64,000 nt of DNA from Microvirga roseola. Lineage in GTDB: Bacteria > Pseudomonadota > Alphaproteobacteria > Rhizobiales > Beijerinckiaceae. The stretch lies in NCBI RefSeq assembly GCF_020866965.1, contig NZ_JAJATX010000001.1, positions 1 to 64,000 on the forward strand, given 5' to 3'. This document shows positions 58,726 through 64,000 of the stretch, in pieces; the first letter of the stretch is position 1, and the number at the start of each line of letters is the position of its first letter. Under the pieces are notes generated by a model, which saw only the letters and a program-made list of their open reading frames with translations, had not been told where the DNA came from and searched no databases. Both the position numbers and the translations under genes were made by a program.

Positions 58726-59130
58726 ATGAGCGAAGGTCGTTCCCGTGGCCTCCTCGCCCGCATGAAAGACTGGGCCCGGACCATCAGGGCCGATGTCATC
58801 GCCCTCTATCTCGCGGCCCGGCATCCGCTCGTGCCCTGGTACGCCAAGCTCGTTGCAGGCCTCGTCGCCGCCTATGCCCTGAGTCCCATCGACCTGATCC
58901 CGGACTTCATACCGGTTCTCGGCTATCTCGACGACATCATCTTGGTGCCGCTGGGCATCCTGCTGGCGGTCAGGCTCGTTCCGCGCGACCTGATGAGCGA
59001 ACTGCGCGCCGAGGCGCAGAGGATCGCGGAGCGCCCCGTCAGCCGGACGGGCGCCCTCCTCATTCTGGCGCTCTGGATCCTGGCTGCTGGCCTCCTGCTC
59101 TGGGTCTTCTGGCCGCGTCAGGCCGCGTGA
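58726..59130 (+). CDS. YkvA (DUF1232) family membrane protein
   Basis: A 134-residue protein with the family core YAKLVAGLVAAYALSPIDLIPDFIPVLGYLDD and a C-terminal hydrophobic helix before PRQAA. Function unknown; widespread in alphaproteobacteria. It stands alone between rpsA and sppA. Confidence 0.9.
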   Translation: MSEGRSRGLLARMKDWARTIRADVIALYLAARHPLVPWYAKLVAGLVAAYALSPIDLIPDFIPVLGYLDDIILVPLGILLAVRLVPRDLMSELRAEAQRIAERPVSRTGALLILALWILAAGLLLWVFWPRQAA

Positions 59131-59256
59131 CCCGGGCGACACTATCGCCTTCCGACAAAAGGAATTTTGTTGGATTGATCCCTTGCCGCCCTATCTGCCT
59201 TCGCAATAGGGTGCGGCTCACCGCAACGCGACACGTAAGAAGCAAGAGACGAGAAG

Positions 59257-60222
59257 ATGTCCATCGATGCCGAAGCCATCGCCGACCGCCGCCGTCTGCG
59301 CCGCAAGCTGTCTTTCTGGCGAAGTGCGGGCATTGCCGGACTGATCGCCGCCGTCGCCGCTCTCGGCTACGCCGCCGCGGACCGGTCCGGCTACGGCATC
59401 ATCGGCAACCAGATCGCCCGCATTTCCATCGACGGCCTCATTACCGGCAACCAGCGCATGACCGACCTCATGGAGCGCGTCGGTAAGGCCGATTCCGTGT
59501 CCGGCGTGGTCATCGCCATCGACAGCCCGGGCGGCACGACGACGGGTTCCGAACAGCTCTACCGCAGCATCCGCAGCCTCGCCGCCAAGAAGCCGGTGGT
59601 CACGTTCGTCGACGGCACGGCCGCCTCGGGCGGCTACATCAGCGCCATTGCGGCCGATCACATCGTCGCCCGCGAGACTTCGATCGTGGGCTCCATCGGC
59701 GTGCTCTTTCAATATCCGGATATCTCCGGCCTCCTCAACCAGGTCGGCGTGAAGGTGGAGGAGGTGAAGTCTGCACCCCTCAAGGCGGAGCCGAGCGCCT
59801 TCAAGCCGACAAGCCCGGAGGCCCGCGCCGCCCTGCAGCAGGTGGTCAACGACACCTATGACTGGTTCAAGACCCTCGTGCGTCAGCGGCGGAACCTGAC
59901 CGACAGCGAGATGTCCGTCGCCGCCACGGGCCAGGTCTTCAGCGGCCGTCAGGGCGTATCCCTGCGCCTCGTCGACAGGATCGGCAGCGAGCAGGACGCC
60001 ATCGCTTGGCTGGAGCAGGAGAGGGGCGTCGCCAAGGATCTGCCGGTCCGGGACTGGGAGCCGCGCGCGGAAGGAGAGCTCTCGATCCTCGGTGTAACGG
60101 CGACCGTATCGGACCTGATCGGCTTCGAGAGCGTGGCGGGTGCGCTGCGCCGGGCCGTCGTAAATGTGCAGAAGGCGCAGCTTGACGGTCTCCTGGCCGT
60201 CTGGCACCCTTCGGAAAAATGA
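59257..60222 (+). CDS. sppA: Signal peptide peptidase SppA
   Basis: A 321-residue membrane serine protease, short (single-domain) form. One N-terminal helix (about 25-45) anchors it. The catalytic Ser is in [18 protein letters not shown] and the Lys of the Ser/Lys dyad is in the [14 protein letters not shown] region. It degrades cleaved signal peptides. Its stop is 27 bp from the ihfB start. Confidence 0.93.
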   Translation: MSIDAEAIADRRRLRRKLSFWRSAGIAGLIAAVAALGYAAADRSGYGIIGNQIARISIDGLITGNQRMTDLMERVGKADSVSGVVIAIDSPGGTTTGSEQLYRSIRSLAAKKPVVTFVDGTAASGGYISAIAADHIVARETSIVGSIGVLFQYPDISGLLNQVGVKVEEVKSAPLKAEPSAFKPTSPEARAALQQVVNDTYDWFKTLVRQRRNLTDSEMSVAATGQVFSGRQGVSLRLVDRIGSEQDAIAWLEQERGVAKDLPVRDWEPRAEGELSILGVTATVSDLIGFESVAGALRRAVVNVQKAQLDGLLAVWHPSEK

Positions 60223-60248
60223 AGCAGTGCCAAACATATAGCCGTTCC

Positions 60249-60563
60249 ATGATAAAATCCGAACTCGTGCTCAAGATCGCTGAGCAGAACCCGCATTTGT
60301 ATCAGCGCGACGTGGAGAAGATCGTGAATGCGATCCTCGACACCATCGCCGATGCCCTCGCCCGGGGCGACCGGGTGGAGTTGCGCGGCTTCGGCGCCTT
60401 TTCGGTCAAGAAGCGGGATGCCCGCACGGGCCGCAACCCACGCACGGGTGAATCCGTTTCCATTTCCGAAAAGGTCGTTCCCGTCTTCAAGACGGGCAAG
60501 GAAATGCGTCAGCGGCTCAATACAGCCCCGCCCAAGGTGCTCAAGGCCGCCGCTGCACAGTAA
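60249..60563 (+). CDS. ihfB: Integration host factor beta subunit
   Basis: A 104-residue DNA-bending HU/IHF protein starting [17 protein letters not shown]. It has the beta-arm signature [26 protein letters not shown]. Forms a heterodimer with IhfA. The start at 60249 is set by the conserved N-terminus. Followed closely by the LapA gene, the usual arrangement. Confidence 0.95.
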   Translation: MIKSELVLKIAEQNPHLYQRDVEKIVNAILDTIADALARGDRVELRGFGAFSVKKRDARTGRNPRTGESVSISEKVVPVFKTGKEMRQRLNTAPPKVLKAAAAQ

Positions 60564-60578
60564 ACAGACGAGGTGTTC

Positions 60579-60929
60579 GTGATTCGGTTCCTGAAGGCGC
60601 TCATCCTCCTGCCGGTCGCCATCATCGTGGTCCTGCTCGCAGTCGCGAACCGCGCGCCCGTGACCCTGTCGCTCGACCCGTTCTCGCAGGAGGCGCCGGA
60701 GTTTTCGGCGCAGATTCCCCTCTTCCTCGTGATCTTCGCAGCCGTCATGGTGGGCGTAGTGATCGGTGGGGTCGCGACATGGCTTGCCCAGAGCAAGAAC
60801 CGCCGCAAGCGCCGCCATCTCCGTCGGGAGGCGAACACCCTGCGCCACGAGACCGAGCGCCTGCGCGCCCAGCAGCAGGCGAACGCTACGCTGCCCGCCC
60901 TGCCGTCCACGCAAGCTTCCCGGATCTGA
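60579..60929 (+). CDS. LapA (DUF1049) domain membrane protein
   Basis: A 116-residue protein with two membrane helices (about 5-25 and 47-70) and a basic, coiled-coil C-terminus (RRKRRHLRREANTLRHETERLR). Start taken as GTG 60579 because GAGG precedes it at good spacing; GTG 60573 is an alternative. LapA with LapB controls LPS synthesis in E. coli; the same role is likely but unproven here. Confidence 0.85.
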   Translation: MIRFLKALILLPVAIIVVLLAVANRAPVTLSLDPFSQEAPEFSAQIPLFLVIFAAVMVGVVIGGVATWLAQSKNRRKRRHLRREANTLRHETERLRAQQQANATLPALPSTQASRI

Positions 60930-60987
60930 GCGCCTCGGAAGGCGGCGAGCCGCTTCCCGGCCGGATCGCGCCGCCAGAGAGTGTTCC

Positions 60988-61935
60988 ATGCGCGTCATTA
61001 CCTCCGCCGAGATCGACCGGGTTCTCACCTTTCCAGCCCTGATCGACGCTCTCTCCGAGGCCTTTCGGGGCGATATCGTCACGCCAATCCGTCACCATCA
61101 CGAGATCGAGCGTCATGGGGCCGACGGCACGCTCCTGCTCATGCCGGCCTGGACCGGTCCGGCCACGGCGGACGGCTTCGTCGGCGTGAAGATCGTCTCC
61201 GTCTTCCCAGACAATGGCGCCAAAAACCTTCCGAGCGTGCTTGGGACCTATCTCCTCATGAAGGGCGAGACGGGGGAGCCCGTGGCTGCCCTCGACGGCA
61301 CGCGCCTGACGGTCTGGCGCACGGCCGCCGCCTCGGCGCTGGCGGCGCGTTTCCTGGCTCGCGAGGATTCCAGCCGCATGGTCATGGTGGGATCGGGCGC
61401 TCTCGCACCCTTTCTCATCCGCGCCCATATGAGCCAGCGCCCCATCCGCGAGGTGGCGCTTTGGAACCACCACCCCGAGAAGGCGGAAAGCGTAGCTGCG
61501 GAGCTGAGGGCTCAAGGACTGCCCGTGACGGCGGTGGCGGATCTGGAAAGCGCCGTGCGGGAGGCCGACCTCATCTCCTGCGCCACGCTCTCGACAGCCC
61601 CGATCGTCAAGGGCGGCTGGCTGAAGGAGGGCGCGCATCTCGATCTAGTCGGCGCCTTCAACATGAAGATGCGCGAGGCCGACGACGAGGCGCTGCGCCG
61701 CTCGCTCGTCTATATCGACACCCCGGCGGCGAAGACCGAAGGCGGCGACGTGGCCGTCTCCCTGCACAAGAGCGCAATCCCGGAAGGCCATATCCGGGGC
61801 ACCCTGACGGATCTGTGCAAGAGCCCGCCCCATCGGGGGCAAGAGGCCGTGACGGTCTTCAAGTCCGTCGGCGCGGCACTTGAGGATCTGGCTGCGGCGA
61901 TGCTGGTATGGCGTCTCCTGGCCAAAACGTCATAA
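60988..61935 (+). CDS. Ornithine cyclodeaminase / mu-crystallin family protein
   Basis: A 315-residue Rossmann-fold protein. The family substrate Lys/Arg region is at the N-terminus (FVGVKIVSVFPDN) and the dinucleotide motif is VGSGALAPFLIRAH. Members deaminate ornithine to proline, reduce ketimines or oxidise opine-like amino acids. With no proline genes nearby, the substrate is unclear. It precedes trpF by 9 bp. Confidence 0.88.
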   Translation: MRVITSAEIDRVLTFPALIDALSEAFRGDIVTPIRHHHEIERHGADGTLLLMPAWTGPATADGFVGVKIVSVFPDNGAKNLPSVLGTYLLMKGETGEPVAALDGTRLTVWRTAAASALAARFLAREDSSRMVMVGSGALAPFLIRAHMSQRPIREVALWNHHPEKAESVAAELRAQGLPVTAVADLESAVREADLISCATLSTAPIVKGGWLKEGAHLDLVGAFNMKMREADDEALRRSLVYIDTPAAKTEGGDVAVSLHKSAIPEGHIRGTLTDLCKSPPHRGQEAVTVFKSVGAALEDLAAAMLVWRLLAKTS

Positions 61936-61944
61936 AGTCGGCCC

Positions 61945-62607
61945 ATGGACAATTGGATCAAGATCTGCGGGCTCTCGACGCCCGAAACCCTCGATGCTGC
62001 GCTGGAAGCCGGCGCGGATGTGGTGGGTTTCGTGCGCTTCCCCAAGAGTCCGCGCCATGTGAGCCTCGACCTCGGGCACCGGCTGTCCCGGCAGGCGAAG
62101 GGGCGCGCCCGGCGTGCGGTCCTGCTGGTCGATGCGGACGACGAGGCCATCGCCCAGGCTGTCGAGGCGCTCAATCCCGACCTGCTGCAACTGCATGGGC
62201 ACGAGACCCCGGAGCGCGTCGCTGCGATCAGGGAGAGTTTCGGCCGCCCGGTCATGAAGGCCGTCGGCATTGCGGAGGCCTCCGATCTTGATGCTCTCGC
62301 AACCTATACCGGCGGAGTCGAACACATCCTGCTCGATGCCAAGCCGCCCCGCCATCCCGAGGCTCTGCCCGGCGGCAACGGGCTCTCTTTCGACTGGCGA
62401 CTCCTGAACGGGCTTGACCCCCAGCTTTCCTTCATGCTGTCAGGAGGGCTCACCCCCGCCAACGTGGCGGAGGCCATCAGGCTCACGAGGCCGAGGGCCG
62501 TCGATGTGTCGTCGGGAGTGGAAAGCGGGCCGGGGATCAAGGACCCGGCCAGGATCGAGGCTTTCGTCAAGGCAGCCCGGGCGGCGTTTGCCGTTCCCAA
62601 CCCCTAA
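61945..62607 (+). CDS. trpF: Phosphoribosylanthranilate isomerase
   Basis: A 220-residue TIM barrel starting MDNWIKICGLSTPETLDAAL, with the catalytic Cys in KICGL and the catalytic Asp in VLLVDADD or equivalent. The phosphate-binding ending is VDVSSGVESGPGIKDPARIEAF. Third step of tryptophan synthesis. Start of the trpF-trpB-trpA run. Confidence 0.96.
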   Translation: MDNWIKICGLSTPETLDAALEAGADVVGFVRFPKSPRHVSLDLGHRLSRQAKGRARRAVLLVDADDEAIAQAVEALNPDLLQLHGHETPERVAAIRESFGRPVMKAVGIAEASDLDALATYTGGVEHILLDAKPPRHPEALPGGNGLSFDWRLLNGLDPQLSFMLSGGLTPANVAEAIRLTRPRAVDVSSGVESGPGIKDPARIEAFVKAARAAFAVPNP

Positions 62608-62619
62608 GGCAGGACAGGC

Positions 62620-63840
62620 GTGTCAGCTCAAGCTCAACCCAATTCCTTCCGCACCGGCCCCGACGAGCGCGGGCATTTCGGCCAATTCGGCGGCCGCTTC
62701 GTCGCCGAGACCCTGATGCCGAACATCCTGGAGCTGGAGAAGGCCTATGACGAGGCCAAGAACGATCCCGCCTTCCACGCCGAGATGGCCTATTTCTCGA
62801 CCCATTACATCGGCCGGCCGAGCCCGCTCTATTTCGCGGAGCGCATGACCGAGCATCTCGGCGGGGCCAAGATCTACTTCAAGCGCGAAGAGCTGAACCA
62901 CACCGGCGCGCACAAGGTGAACAATGTGCTCGGCCAGATCCTTCTCGCCCGCCGTATGGGCAAGAAGCGCATCATCGCCGAGACGGGAGCGGGCCAGCAC
63001 GGCGTCGCCACCGCCACCCTCTGCGCCCGCTTCGGGCTCGAATGCATCGTCTATATGGGCGCGGTCGATGTGGAGCGGCAGAAGCCCAACGTCTTCCGCA
63101 TGAACATGCTGGGGGCCAAGGTCGTGCCCGTGCAGTCCGGCACCAGGACCCTGAAGGACGCCATGAACGAGGCCCTGCGCGACTGGGTCACGAACGTCGC
63201 CGACACCTTCTACTGCATCGGCACGGTGGCGGGGCCGCATCCCTATCCGGCCATGGTGCGCGATTTCCAGGCTGTGATCGGCGAGGAGACCCGCAAGCAG
63301 ATGATGGAGGCGGAAGGCCGCCTGCCGGATTCGCTCGTCGCCTGCATCGGCGGCGGCTCCAACGCCATCGGCCTGTTTCACCCGTTCCTCGACGACAAGG
63401 ACGTGGAAATCTACGGCATCGAGGCCGCAGGCCACGGGCTGTCGAACCTCCACGCGGCCTCACTGTCGGGCGGACGTCCCGGCGTGCTCCACGGCAACCG
63501 CACCTACCTCCTCATGAACGAGGACGGGCAGATCGCGGATGCCCACTCGATCTCGGCCGGCCTCGACTATCCGGGAATCGGCCCGGAGCATGCCTGGCTG
63601 CACGAAATGGGCCGGGTGCAGTACATCTCCGCAACGGATGACGAGGCGTTGGAGGCGTTCCAGCTCTGCTCCAAGCTCGAGGGTATTCTCCCGGCGCTGG
63701 AGCCGAGCCATGCGCTCGCCAAGGTGATGGAACTCGCCCCGCAGAAGTCCAAGGATCACCTGATGGTGGTCAACATCAGCGGCCGCGGCGACAAGGACCT
63801 GTTCACGATCGCCGAGCACCTGAAGCAGGACATTGCCTGA
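62620..63840 (+). CDS. trpB: Tryptophan synthase beta subunit
   Basis: A 406-residue PLP enzyme. The Schiff-base Lys is in [10 protein letters not shown], the PLP-phosphate loop is GGGSNA and the ETGAGQHG motif is present. It condenses indole and serine. GTG start at 62620, 12 bp after the trpF stop, with AGGACAGGC upstream. Confidence 0.97.
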   Translation: MSAQAQPNSFRTGPDERGHFGQFGGRFVAETLMPNILELEKAYDEAKNDPAFHAEMAYFSTHYIGRPSPLYFAERMTEHLGGAKIYFKREELNHTGAHKVNNVLGQILLARRMGKKRIIAETGAGQHGVATATLCARFGLECIVYMGAVDVERQKPNVFRMNMLGAKVVPVQSGTRTLKDAMNEALRDWVTNVADTFYCIGTVAGPHPYPAMVRDFQAVIGEETRKQMMEAEGRLPDSLVACIGGGSNAIGLFHPFLDDKDVEIYGIEAAGHGLSNLHAASLSGGRPGVLHGNRTYLLMNEDGQIADAHSISAGLDYPGIGPEHAWLHEMGRVQYISATDDEALEAFQLCSKLEGILPALEPSHALAKVMELAPQKSKDHLMVVNISGRGDKDLFTIAEHLKQDIA

Positions 63841-63881
63841 ACGTTTCCCTGTTCCCTCTTCTCCATGCTATGGGAGCGCCC

Positions 63882-64000
63882 ATGATCCAGCGCATCGAAG
63901 CCCGTTTTGAGAAATGCCATGCGGAAGGCCGCGCCGCCCTCGTCACCTATGTGATGGCGGGCGATCCCGACCCTGAAACTTCGCTCGAGATCCTCAAGAG
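63882..64000 (+). CDS. trpA: Tryptophan synthase alpha subunit, truncated by window end
   Basis: The first 39 codons ([20 protein letters not shown] and [14 protein letters not shown]) match TrpA, with the conserved catalytic-region Asp in GDPD. TGGGAGCGCCC precedes the ATG. The gene continues outside the window. It lies 41 bp after trpB. Confidence 0.93.
   Translation, partial: MIQRIEARFEKCHAEGRAALVTYVMAGDPDPETSLEILK

Overview
The window is GC-rich and reads as chromosome of an alphaproteobacterium of the order Hyphomicrobiales (Rhizobiales). The support is the gene content and order: dnaA-dnaN-recF-gyrB with rpsT upstream, mutM/ubiE/ubiB/coaBC/dut, trpF-trpB-trpA, rpsA/ihfB, UspA/phasin/host-attachment genes and RIME-like intergenic palindromes. 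Microvirga or another Methylobacteriaceae-like genus is my guess from family resemblance; I could not run a search. I see no rRNA, tRNA, CRISPR array, prophage or transposase.

Layout. 0.3-6.8 kb: ABC exporter, M20 amidohydrolase, MhqO-like glyoxalase-fold protein, Gfo/Idh/MocA oxidoreductase and an outer-membrane MipA/OmpV protein. 7-12 kb: a probable low-oxygen/stress block (two tandem UspA genes, phasin, HAD phosphatase, flavodoxin-fold quinone reductase, host-attachment protein) with several Fnr/FixK-like boxes. 12.4-22.2 kb: TauE/SafE transporter, then a minus-strand set of GntR regulator, dipeptide-type ABC transporter, gamma-glutamyltransferase and a DUF1028 Ntn-hydrolase, which looks like gamma-glutamyl peptide capture and use. 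22.3-27.3 kb: a Clp1/Grc3-like P-loop kinase, esterase, BON protein, HNH nuclease, a small protein behind a perfect EcfG-type promoter, and a PAS plus MCP chemoreceptor pair. 27.4-36.6 kb: the replication block gyrB, recF, dnaN, dnaA and rpsT on the minus strand, with LysE and CPBP membrane proteins downstream of recF. 36.7-45.8 kb: TauE/SafE, enoyl-CoA hydratase, DUF2189 and mutM on minus; ubiE-ubiB-coaBC-dut, an Rrf2 regulator and cysK on plus. 46.1-47.3 kb: four consecutive small hydrophilic low-complexity proteins. 47.4-64 kb: typA, site-2 protease, SDR/NTF2/HxlR locus, argG, DsbA-like isomerase, rpsA, YkvA, sppA, ihfB, LapA, ornithine cyclodeaminase-like, trpF, trpB and the start of trpA.

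The most striking pattern is decay restricted to accessory genes. Six genes are broken by single small lesions: UspA (+1 base), phasin (in-frame TAG), PAS receptor (in-frame TAG), DUF4424 (a +1 shift plus an exact 13-bp tandem duplication), SDR (1 base missing) and DUF5996 (1 base missing). All recognisable housekeeping genes are intact. Other notable signals are a RIME-like repeat sitting inside the loop of the cysK terminator hairpin, a Shine-Dalgarno-sequestering hairpin before cysK, paired operator-like sites before the GntR gene, and a terminator stem made from the two coding ends of convergent genes at 4980-5008.
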